Assembly: GCA_000149265.1 (NCBI GenBank) | Contig: CH003137.1 | Coordinates: forward strand, 508,165-572,164 | Direction of reading: 5' to 3' | Length of the DNA: 64,000 nucleotides | DNA from: Ciona savignyi | Lineage: Eukaryota; Chordata; Ascidiacea; Phlebobranchia; Cionidae | Shown here: piece after piece, positions 49,920-61,100 of the stretch | Position numbering within the stretch: the stretch's first letter is position 1 | Layout: every line of letters starts with the position of its first letter | The notes under the pieces: model-generated | Seen by the model: the letters and a program-made list of their open reading frames with translations, nothing else | What the model was told of the DNA's origin: nothing | Database searches by the model: none | Made by a program: the position numbers and the translations under genes

Positions 49920-50040
49920 TAAATCATGCAGAGGTTACAATCCATGATGGGATCATTATTAAGTTTGTTTTTATATACACTTCTTTAGATCTATCGGTCG
50001 CGTTAACCATGCAGCCATGCGATCAAACAGTTCTTACACA
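49920..50040 (+). repeat. Dispersed repeat copy (family of the 19.7 kb gap flanks)
   Basis: ATCCATGATGGGATCATTAT and CTATCGGTCGCGTTAACC, in the same order as at 19640-19910 and 38068-38180. Confidence 0.55.
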
Positions 50041-50469
50041 AAATAGCCACTTTAGCAGCGTCAGCCTTTGTGGCGACCTCCACAGTCAATCAGCGCATCT
50101 ATTTCGACCTATTTATTTTAAAACTTAATCCTGGAAGACTCCTGTGATTAGCCAAAGCCCACTACACTTCCCCGTCGTCGGAAGCTGCTGATCCTCTGCT
50201 ATTAGGAAATTACATAAACAAAAACAAACACGAGGTTCTTTTGCAGCACTGGTGTGCTTTTTTATCTCCGCCAGTTTTAATTTCTACGTATATCTCTTGC
50301 AATAATTAATTCTTATGTATTTATCACATAGCTATCTGTAATATTGGACACAACACTATAAATATTTAAAAAGAATATATTTCGCACAAATCACATAAGA
50401 AAACTGGACTATACAAAGAGAGTGAAAAGCGGTTGGATTATTGGATCATCTGTACAACTTTCACGGGCA

Positions 50470-50475
50470 TTTAAT
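50470..50475 (-). promoter_or_regulatory. Candidate polyadenylation signal of ODAD2
   Basis: ATTAAA variant on the minus strand about 60 bases after the ODAD2 stop codon; no AATAAA is closer. Confidence 0.35.
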
Positions 50476-50535
50476 TTCAATTATAATCTAAAACAGCGCA
50501 AATTGTATCCGTTCAAACCAATTGGTGGAAATAGC

Positions 50536-53500
50536 TCATGCGTATTTCGCCTTCTCGTTCGCCAGTGCCAACCGCCTGATGTTCCCAATGCACCCTGCAG
50601 CCGCCTCTTGTAGAGCATTGTCCGATGAGCCAACCATGTTGAGAAGCATCTGAAATAATAACCGTGTCGGTGTTACATACAACGGGTATTGAGGGCTTAA
50701 CCGGTGCAGGACTGCGATACTCGAGACAGAACAAGGACGATATTTCCACCCTTTCTCGCCTCGAGGGCGAAACACACTGTCCGGTATTTTCTTATAAAAT
50801 TCAATTTGTAAAAAAGTGCCGACAAAAACGAAGAAAGACAACAGTTCTCTTGTAAGCAAACCACATACAGTGACGTAGTGTTATAATGTTGTGTTGGTTG
50901 ATTACACAAAAACGACGATCAACTAAAGACATAGTCCTGACACCAGAATGCTTGATGTGAGATAACTTTTTAACCTTTGTACACATGACTTGCATTGTGT
51001 TTATCGCAAATAAATTTACATGTTGAAAGCCGGTAAAGTGACATTTATGTATGTTGGGGGTATTTATATGCAAAAACTTTGTTTTTTGCCCCGAGGTAAT
51101 TACCTACAAATAAATAGAAAGATCGTTCGGTAAAAATAGGTTTAAACTAAAAAAAACAGTTTTTCGAATTGAAGTCTTTTACGGAGAGCCAGTTTAAAGT
51201 GGTTAACATAAATCACCTTGACAACGCCATTCTCGTGCATTGTGATGCAATTGTCCGGGTCACGTGACAGCTGGTAGAGAGCCTGAGCGGTGGAGCGATG
51301 AACTTGTTTGTCCTCTGATCGTAGGTAACCCACCAGTGGTGCTACCGCCCCCTCGCGGCCAAACGAAACACGGTTATTCCCCCAAGTGCAACATCGAGCG
51401 ATTGCCTCAGCTAAGTGGCGCCGCAACTTGTCGTTGTTCTGTTTAACAGGTTAAAAATAGGGTTACAGTACGGTCGTGTGTCCGAATGGTTAGCGCTACC
51501 GATACATTGGTAGTGCCGAGCACATCCTGGATTCGAAACTTAGCTCAGTAACAAAAAAATGGATTATAATATGAAGCTCTATTTTACAGTAATCACAATA
51601 CCCATCTTTACTTATATTGTCATGGTTTTTTATCCTGCAACTTGACCGTTCGACACGTAAGACGGCACAAATGGTTAACACAAGAGGATAGTATTAAAAA
51701 ACATGATATATTTAGATACATTACAATCAACACAACGAGAGAAACGAATCAACCAACCGTAGCAGCAAGCCTCGCGAGCATTGGCACCACCCCGTGGTCA
51801 GTGATGACGGCCAAATTTTCTTCATCTTTCGCGATGTTTGCAATGGCGGAACACACAGATGCAAGAACCTAATGACGAATGCGTCTGTTATTTTCATATA
51901 CATATCGTATTTATTATTCTGTTTCGTTTCTAAACGCGCAATATTTTGGAGCATCAGGTGTTTGGAGAAACATTATTTTTATTTTATTGAACGGGTTGGT
52001 CAGTTTCGATTCCGCTCTATACACCTTTAGTGTACAATTTAATGTTCGGAACACGCACCAATAAATCAATCAAACCCTTCATTCTCTAAATGAAAAAAAA
52101 ACGCAAGGGCGGGAATAAACAAGGAAGATCGTAAGATTGTGCCATCTACAACCTTGATTGAATGGAGCTATTACAAAGCGTTGTGTAACGACGGAGTTAT
52201 TGCTATAGATTGTGTTCGACCCATTGAACCACTGAGTTTAAGCAAAAGCATTTAAGTGCCTTGCCAGGAAAAAAACGACTAGCTATAGCGGGTGGTTTCG
52301 ACCCCAGCACCCTTCTGCTGACGGCGCAAAGGATAAGTGAACCGGTAGCACTTAACCACTGCGACACACTCAGCACAATTACCTCTAGATCAGTTGACTT
52401 GAGCAGAGAGACAATAAGTTCCAACCCACCGACGAACGAACGCACCATTTCACCCGCGTCCCGAGCGTTTTCAATGCAAGGACAAACCGCCCAAGCCGCC
52501 GACGCCTGGACTTCGGGATTTTGATTCTTGAGTAGCGACCACAGCAGACGGACACCGTCCAACTTGTCGATTATACTGCATGTATGAGACAATCTTTTAA
52601 ACAACAAGAATAATTGTTTTAGGTTTTACGTCTGCATTTTACCCATATGTTATATTGCGTGTCATTATAGTGATGTTATATACTGCTGTTTTGCTGTATT
52701 TTATACTTTTTGTTGAATATTAATAACCATGTAGCGACCTCCCGTCATCTATTTTACATAATGTGTGACGTCATTACGCATTGCCTTTTTCATGTGTTTT
52801 TTGTGCCCGTCGCTTTGGGTTTGTGTAACGAATTTCTTTTTATTGTGTGTTACTGAAAATAAAGCTGCCGCTTCAACCAGTCCTTTTTTCTATTATAGCG
52901 AAGGTGGGAAAAATAAATATAAACTGACCTCATATTTTCTGGCTCGGTTGCACAGGCACCGACCGCTTTGGTCACATTAACAAGCAATGCTTGGTTCGTA
53001 CCGGTGAGCAAATGGACGAGCGATGGAATGCCGCCCGCTTTCCGTATGATGAGTCGATTTGCGGGTTCCTGGGCGCATTCACCGAGTGCTCCGACCACGT
53101 TGACCAACACATCTTCCGGCTGGTCGTTCAACAGCCCCACAAGCTGCTCGATCGCTTTTAATTCTTGGAATCTGGTCATTAGGGATATTAGACAAGGATA
53201 ATAAGTTAGGGTGACATATATGGGGGGGGGGGGGTGAAGTGCGTTATAACACGTCTTTTTGTAAGTAGTTTTTAATAACTTCAAGCATTTGAAGAACTGT
53301 TCGCGTTAAGTTATAACACGTCTATTGTAACGAGTAAATTTTGGCCATAAACATGGTATTTACATTTAATCTGCCCAATGCAGGGCTCGCATTATTATAG
53401 GCAAAAAAGAGGGCATTTTACACAAATAGGCTGTAAAATGAGACAATATATAGGAACACAAGTAAAAATACGAACGTTTTTATTTGAGATTAGGTCAGAA

Positions 53501-56500
53501 ATATTTTCTAAGACATAACCCTTTAAAATAAGGACAAATCGGTCAAACCTTGTGCAACTGAGAACGAACAATTGAGCTAGACATAAAGACAGCATAACAT
53601 CCCTTATTCTATGTTATACCTCTCAACATTTTGTGGACTTATCGCACATTTCCAAATCGCCCCGGTCGCAGCGGCGAGCAATTCTTTATTATCTGATTGT
53701 GGCAGCAGAGCTACAAGTGGATCGAGGCCACCGTATTGACGAACCAAATCTCGAGTGGCTTTATCCTCGGCACACTAAGAAACAAGATAGGTTAAAGTAA
53801 CACTATCAACCGGCCGAGCCACAAATTCAAGTTCATAACGAATATTACCTTGCTTACTAGCAAATTGAATTGTTTACAATGGTTATAAGCGTTTAATAGT
53901 ATTTTAGACAACTATAAAAAAAGTTAATCCCATTAAATATAAGGTCAACATCGATTCAGTTTGCTTAGCTTAAATGAAATTAAAGGGAAAAGTGCACTGG
54001 TAGAGGGTGAATCAAACTTTGTTACCAAATATATTAGAATAAAACGACTTGCGCTCATACCTTGAATATGGCCGCAGCACAGTGCATCTGTAGTTCACTG
54101 TTGCTGCTCTTTAAATTGGTGACCAGATCTTCGATCATTCCCTCGGTACGGATAGCGAGTCGGTAGCTAGGCTGAGGAATGTAATAAATATTAATTATAT
54201 CGTATGGCCGCGTGTCTACAAGTATGAATATCCATTTTAGAATTAAGATTAAAGGAAATGATTCTAACATATTTGATTTTAGTAATTTGTTTTAACCGCT
54301 CATAATGGGTCAAAATCAGCTTTATTTAGCAATTTTTTATTCAAAATTGGAAATTTTTCACTATAAAAGTTATAATTATTTTAATTAAAAATTACTAATA
54401 TTTTATTCACTATACTGGCAATATTATTTTTCAGAGAAAGTGCCGTGCTTAAATACACAACCGACAAGCAAGTGGATGTTTTTTGCTGGGAACAAGCGAT
54501 TAAGCTAAACGGGTGGACGTCATAAACATGTTGGCCAGTTAGGGAAGTTTAAAAAGTATCAACTATACTGTTAGTAATTGCAACATCGTAAAGGTAGACT
54601 TTTGTCACGTGGTGTTCAGTGACGTCACCCGCATATGATCTTCCCACGATGCAGGCCAATATAACAAACTCAACTTAGATTAAATGTAACCTTACAAAGT
54701 ATCAGTGAGCTATTACCACACATGTGTTCCATGACGTAAGTATGTAGTTTCCCAAAAAAACATAATTGGTTGAAAACATTTGCTTGTCATTTAGCTGACA
54801 ATTATTTGATGTTTACCGCGAATTAAACGAACTAACTCTGCTGTCAATGTAAAGAACCCACATAGCGCAGAAATCGTTGAAACTACCTTCTTAGTTCAAA
54901 TCCACTGGAAAATAATTATTTTACTTCGTAAATCCAATTAGGCAATTACCCAACGGTATTTAAAGTGATTTCAAATCCTAATCGTATTTGCGTTTCTTAG
55001 GTTTAAACAATTCGCAATCACTAGTCGTCTAATTAAATGCAATTTTCATATTTGTATAATTATTAAACTTAAGTCCGTATAACCGGTTCCCACTTATGCG
55101 GTTGCAGACGTCTCACCTCTGACGCGCATTCCTGCAGCGTCCCTACAACTGGGATGAGCATTTCCTCATGCTGCGACTTCAACAACTTGGCAAGCATCGG
55201 TATAGCCCCGGCACGCCGTATCGCGTGTTTGTTCTTGGTCGACTTGCTGCAGCTCCACAATGCCAGAGCCCCGGATCGAGCGACTTCCACGTCCTTCCCA
55301 GCATCGCAGGAGTTTGCCGGGCACTCCAACAACGCTACCTGGGAATTAGAGCGGATATCGCTGTACAGGGATGCTACAATGCAGTCAAGCCACACAGAAC
55401 TATTTTAAATGCCCGCATATTGCGGCCAAGTATAAAATTAAATTACATATAAAACGAAAACACCACGGACAAGTCTTAGTTTAAACCAGCTTTACCTATT
55501 CACTGAAAATACATTTCTATTTTAATGTTACAATTGGATGTGTCCACCTAAAGGTATACGCAGTACGAAAAGTGCGGTAATGTAGTTACAGTTTGTACGT
55601 GCTGACGTAACCCAGGAGCTTTCGAGATACTTTAACTTGTATTTTTCTCAGATGAAGTGATTTCTCTTCAATAACAAACTCTATTGACACAATGATAATT
55701 TGAAGTCAGCCGACCATGTATTTCGCAAAGATACTTTGTTGTCCATCTGTACATGCCACGCTTTTAAGTGTTCTGATCTATATCTGAAGCCTTTCAACTA
55801 ACCAGCTTTTTTATCCCGCCATGTTGCCGAACGGTGCGTCTTGCTCGACGAAACTTGGCCACATTCGCAATCGTTTCTGCAGCCAGACATTTCAGGTCTT
55901 TGTTCTGGGACTGTAAGATTTTGACCATGGTTTGCAAGCCACCGAGGTCGGCGATTGCGCGACGGATTTGGACGTTGCGACTTATCTCTTTCAAGATCTT
56001 GAGGGAACCGATCTAGCGAGATAACTTATAAGTTTATTGACTAGAAATATGGCAAATATAGTGTTATACAAATTATTGACCATAATTTAGTGGTCTATGC
56101 AGTAGTCATTACTTATGCATAAGATTAATACAAAGCGATGTATCTGAACTATACAGGGGGCGATAACACAGCCAATCGTCAGATTACCTAGTGACAACCC
56201 TCGGTTTACGTACGGTATTGCATAAGATTGAATCGTTTTTACTGTTTTTGATTATCCCACTAAACTATCACTGGTGTCAGGCAACGTGCATAAATGCTTT
56301 ATCCACGGACACAACCGAATAGTCAGCGGTAAGGTTGAATCAGACAAGCGTTCGTCTGGTGAACCGACGCGATTCCCGTTTGAGTCGGACAACTCATGTA
56401 GGTTATCGGCTTTATGGTCTTTATTTTCGGAGCATACTTTGCGGTCAAATAAAAATTAAAAGTCACTGAAATGACTTAAACATGATGGTAAAACTAGTAC

Positions 56501-57776
56501 CTAAAGTTGAGTGCCGTTATTGAAACACTTGCAAAATGTCTAAAACGATACATTATAAAGCGTGGAACCTGTATGTAAAACATGTGCCTATGTGTAATCA
56601 CTACTGCAAAAGCATACCTTGCACTTGTTCTCATCAGTGTCCAACAAATTGATAAGAACCTCCAATCCCCCAACATCCCGAATAGCAAGTTGGCAAGTCT
56701 CCTGTGCAAGATTGAAATCTCGCATCGAGCACAGCGCTATGATGGTGGCAGTCTGGTTTCCACCTTTCAAATATTTCACCAACTTCTGGATCTGCCAGTA
56801 TTCGGACGGAAGGTCCGATCCTGCGTCCTGGCGCCGGTCCTGGACTTCCTCTTCTTCCTCGGAGTCATCAGATGACTCACTGAAGTCATCTTCGTCTTGG
56901 GGTGTCTTCCGACTTTAATTGAAATAAAAAAATACATAAAATACAAGCTTACAGGGATGCCTACGAATGTTTTTTAATAAAAGATAGTAGGGCGGAGGAT
57001 ATTCCCGCAAATGGGAAACGCACAAGGCGTTATCACTATTTGTCAGATTACCCTGTGCCCACCGTCGGGTTACCGAAGCTACTGCAGTATGATGTGTGTG
57101 AATAATACGTTTCTTTAGTTTTCATACAATCCATTATTTAACTAGATTCAGACGATGCCCGCCAATTGCCTTGCCTAAGGTTAAGGCAATCCAGACAGCC
57201 GCTTATTTCGATCCCACATGCTTTGTCGACGCCCTTTCAGTCCGACTGAAACTATAGTATATATATATGAAATATATCAACCAATTATTTAAATTAATTA
57301 TCTAAAACTTTTCAGTCCTTAAAAACACGACACAGTGTGTATGATAATAATTAAACGTGATTTCTTTTCTTATGAATTAGTTTCAAAACTACCGGTAATT
57401 AAATGCTTTTAAAACATCGTGCTGCTAGTTAGCCTAATATGCTTAAAGGCCTTAATGTATAAACTTTGACATAATCTTGAGTAGTTGATGTCCACTTTTT
57501 TTGCACGATATTTACATATTCATCTTAATGTCATTCAGCTGTGAACATAACTTCTGGCGCTTTTAATACGAACTGATTTGGAACTGAACGAAATTTTAGG
57601 ACGATAGATTTGATTTTATAAATGTCTAATAATAGACCTATCTCTCGCTGTATCGGATTTTAGTGAAATAAATCTTAGTTTAAAACTTACATGTTAATTT
57701 GCTTGAGGTATGCTATGCTTTTCCGAATGTCTGTATGTGGGATTTCGGGATCTGTCGGTACTTCTAGCGACGCCAT
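50536..57776 (-). CDS. ODAD2: Outer dynein arm docking factor ODAD2 (ARMC4), armadillo-repeat C-terminal half
   Basis: ODAD2/ARMC4 is needed to dock outer dynein arms on motile-cilium doublets. Eleven exons: 57691-57776, 56618-56912, 55803-56012, 55117-55338, 54061-54171, 53620-53774, 52929-53171, 52383-52575, 51758-51868, 51217-51438, 50536-50649; 1962 bases, 653 residues from ATG 57776. Near-identical vertebrate blocks run in order: [177 protein letters not shown] (end). Human ARMC4 has about 1044 residues; its N-terminal part lies immediately upstream (58122 onward) but is separated by stop codons. Either this is one gene whose junction exon is misread, or two adjacent genes; in the one-gene reading the first exon extends to 57799. 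The acidic [11 protein letters not shown] linker precedes the repeats, as in vertebrates. Confidence 0.95.
51470..51545 (+). repeat. tRNA-like SINE fragment
   Basis: GTGTCCGAATGGTTAGCGC (A-box-like) and CTGGATTCGAAAC (B-box-like) about 40 bases apart in an ODAD2 intron. Neither the acceptor stem nor the cloverleaf can be completed, so it is not a tRNA gene. Confidence 0.45.
52205..52382 (-). repeat. tRNA-derived SINE copy, inverted
   Basis: On the minus strand: GTCGCAGTGGTTAAGTGCT, then GGTCGAAACC, CTGGCAAGGCACTTAAATG and ACTCAGTGGTTCAATGGGT, the same architecture as the 12.2 kb SINE. It starts directly after the donor of ODAD2 exon 52383-52575. Confidence 0.6.
57040..57120 (-). repeat. SINE fragment, inverted
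   Basis: Minus-strand TACTGCAGTAGCTTCGGTAA followed by CCCGACGGTGGGCACAGGGT matches the 3' body of the SINE family. It is intronic to ODAD2. Confidence 0.55.
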
Positions 57777-57842
57777 TTTCCAAACCGACCTGATTTCTGC
57801 TGCAAAACTGACTGATTCAACTTTCTAACGTTGCCTAGTACA
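57777..57842 (-). promoter_or_regulatory. 3' splice site and RFX X-box-like half site before the ODAD2 C-terminal ORF
   Basis: Minus-strand CAGTTTTGCAG (AG at 57801-57800) lies 23 bases upstream of ATG 57776. It could be a trans-splice acceptor for a separate message, or the acceptor joining this exon to the upstream half. GTTGCC (57830-57835, plus), with an imperfect second arm, resembles an RFX X-box, common at ciliary genes. Both readings are inference. Confidence 0.35.
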
Positions 57843-58121
57843 TCACAATGACTGTGTGTGACGTAACTGTACTATCTGTCTGTATCATAAGTTAACAAAA
57901 CAATCAGGTTTAGTACATTGCGCATGAAGCGGGGATTACAAATTTTGATGAAAGCGAGATGTGAGACACATTCCCTGACTCACAAAAGTTCAGCTGTACT
58001 CTACTACTATCATTGGCAAGATGATTAAAAGTTTAAAACGTGTATCAGACATAATGCGATTCTTATCTTTCTTTCGATTTGTTTTTTTTTTCTTAACAGA
58101 ACTAGGTTAATTGAATAAATG

Positions 58122-61100
58122 TTATTTCTTTTCAACGAACCCGTAGTAGGACGCCCGCCGACCGGCAGGAGGTGACGTTGTTGACTTTTTCTTCTTCTTT
58201 TTCGATTCCTCTTTCTCGTTTTTACGACTATCTTCTAAACTCTTCCATTTGAGCGACGGTTTCAAAGTTTTCTTATTGTCTTTACCAGCTTTGCCTTAAA
58301 AAATGCAAGTAAATGTTTGGTAAAAAAATAAGTACAGTAACATACAAAAAAGCTACAAAGTTTCTTTAACCAAGTGGCACAATGGGATGAAGTGTTATGG
58401 ACTCTTATTTCGTCGTTTGGACAAACACTTATCGGACATGGCCTGAACGCAGTAGATTAATGAGTTCTAGTAAAACTGAAAGAGCGTCTCAATCATACAC
58501 ACAAAAACAATAGCTCCGAACACGCTGCAATCGTTAAACCGACGCTGGTCCGAGGGTAATATGACGGTTGTCCGCACTATAAAGCACATACCCACCTCTC
58601 CAATGTGTTTTAATAATCAACTTTTAAACAGGTGTTAAATCATTTGACATTAAACCAAGACATATCTAAAATAACACAAAGGGAAATAGGAAGAGGGGAG
58701 TGGTGAATAAGGTTGGTGTGAGGTTATAAGGGTGGAGCTCGAAGTGTTGCCGCGTACCGGTACCCACAAGAAAATGATAACCATTTTAACTACAGATAAA
58801 AATGATAAAAGGTTGACTAAGGCACCTTTTTTGCCGACATCTTTTTGATTTTTCAATTGCTTTTCAGTGGCCGATTCGTCTTCCTTTTCGTTCTCCATTG
58901 ATAACTCTGACGTAATAATTGTGTCTTTGTCCGTTTCGCGCGGTGTTCCATGATGAGAAGAAAATTCCTGGGAAAAAACAAGTAACAATTCTGACGTAAA
59001 ACTGAAGAGTGATTACCTTTTTGGAAATGTTTTCAGCAAATCGGTTGGACTTGGAACGAAGTAATGTGACGAGATCTTTGTAAACTTCGCCTTTCTTCTC
59101 GAAATCCAGAACTTCCAAGGTGTCCTCATTAAATCCCTGAGGTTTATTAGAAATGTCAGATATTGATCTGCTTATCAGATAAGCTAACCATTTGCCTCAG
59201 TGGTTGCCCCACATATGAAGTGTAACGTACATGGGTGTTCGTTTGCCGTGTACTTTTTGTATACTTTTAGACACCTTTTCACACCTATTATTACATCTTA
59301 TGTACACTTTTATACGCATTTATACATAGTTATATTTTTTTAACTTTTATATCACATTTAGTTTATTCATTTTTCTATTTTAACAAGCAAGTTTTATTAT
59401 CTCTCGGAGTAAATAATGAACGTTGGCGTCAGTGCAGTTCTGTTCTGGTGTTGTCCACGTAATTTGTGTCCAAAATATTTATTTCACACTTGAGTTTTTA
59501 CTAGTATAGTGTGTTTAATGTGTTTTTTAATAGTCGTAAATTTAATAAAGAAAAAACGTATCAAACCCTAAAAATTGGTCCAACGTGAGGCCGTTAAGAG
59601 AGCGTCCTGAACCATTAGAGAATTAGTACCATAAGTGCTGGACAAAATTGACGGCATATATCTAAAGGATTTAAAGCGTTAACCAAAAACAGTGGTCGTT
59701 TTTTTATCGTATTCATTACAGTACAATTAACCCGAGCTCAGTTAAACCGACCATGGGTACGAAGTAATCCTGTTCTTTTTTATGTGATAATAATGCCCAG
59801 TGAATTTTTTCATTGTCATATCGTGTCTTAATAACCAACCAAATTATTTATAGTGGGTCAGTAAGTCGCCTTTCGAACAAACGGCTGTAGGATTAAAACT
59901 GTTTGCTAGCTAGTGGGCGATGTGCTTATGCAAAACCTATTAGATACTGCAATAGCTCCGTTAACCGAACAGTGGGCACGGGGTAATGTGACGATTGCCC
60001 GTGTGAAAACGCACCTTACGTTTTCCAATTCGTGAAAATGAAACATAAAGATCCTGATGTATATTTATATTACAGTGTTAAATTGTATAATTTGTATACT
60101 TAAGATATTTAATAAACGATTTCTCACCCCGTTAACGAAGCATCCGTATGTGCTGGCTGTCACACAGAACTTCTCTCCGTCATGAGGATCGATTATTACG
60201 TAACAAATATCTCCGTGCACTTGTCGCCATGGTAACGCTCGGCACTCGTTGGAAAAGACGTGTGCTGAAAGACGAACATTGTTAGGATGCGGGTAGCACA
60301 AAGCATGGTAGAATATCAAGGGTAATCCTAGGATAACCTTGTATCCACAGTCGGGTTAACGGAGCTATTGCATTGTGTTAAATACAATAAATACATTTCT
60401 GCTGTTTTTGTTCAACTCAATTTTTAGCTTAATTTTATGCAATAACACAAATGAATAACTATCTGCTGGTATTTCCACCATCTTTTCGCTGGCGGTCCGA
60501 CGCACCATCACTTAATTCCGTCCCAACTCGCCATATATCGCGAGTTGGTGGGAAAACATGGTCATCCCGTCTGTACATAAATGGGTGCAAATCTAAAAAA
60601 CGAAAGAGACCTCAGCTATGGCTCATTCGATCTAGGAAACCCTATATTTTATTCTCTGTAATTTTCGTGAAGAAATATTAAAAATGCGAGGAGTGATAAC
60701 CTTTCTTTTTCAAGGCTTCGCCTCTTATTTCTATCGATTTTACACGAATTTACACGTGACTAACTCAGCCAATAGGAGTCGCGTTAACTTGCGGAGAAGC
60801 TCTTTTTGTCAAGCAAGTCTTTCTTTACATTCTCTGTGAATTTCGTGCCGTTGAGAAAAAAAGGAGAGCGTTGGTGACGTTTTCGCAGCAGGCGTTTATG
60901 CTTCGTGTTCACCAAAGCATGAATCCAGCTGGGCCTGCTGAGCGCACGATAAAGAAAAAGGCGGCGAGACTAGCTAGTTCGGTGTGCCCTGCTTTGAAGA
61001 ATATTGGATATAGTATTTGTGTTTGTTTGCTTTTGTATGCCCTTTTTACACTTCCTTCACTGTTCTTATTTATACTTTTTACTATTTTAGTTCTACAAAA

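Larger units (their letters stand above)
45855..50469. other. Intergenic region, no gene supported
   Basis: The cytokine-like gene (plus) and ODAD2 (minus) converge on this stretch. It contains a short tandem duplication, a copy of the dispersed repeat at 49.9 kb and a CCCTAACTCTAACCCC-rich patch near 49390. A 64-codon frame ending at 48782 is not matched to any family. Confidence 0.5.

Noticed and set aside
51470-51545. Possible tRNA gene
   Set aside because: A- and B-box-like motifs are present, but no acceptor stem or complete cloverleaf can be formed; treated as a SINE fragment.
53222-53234. Run of 13 G in an ODAD2 intron
   Set aside because: Simple homopolymer, not long enough or repeated enough to suggest a G-quadruplex array with a function.
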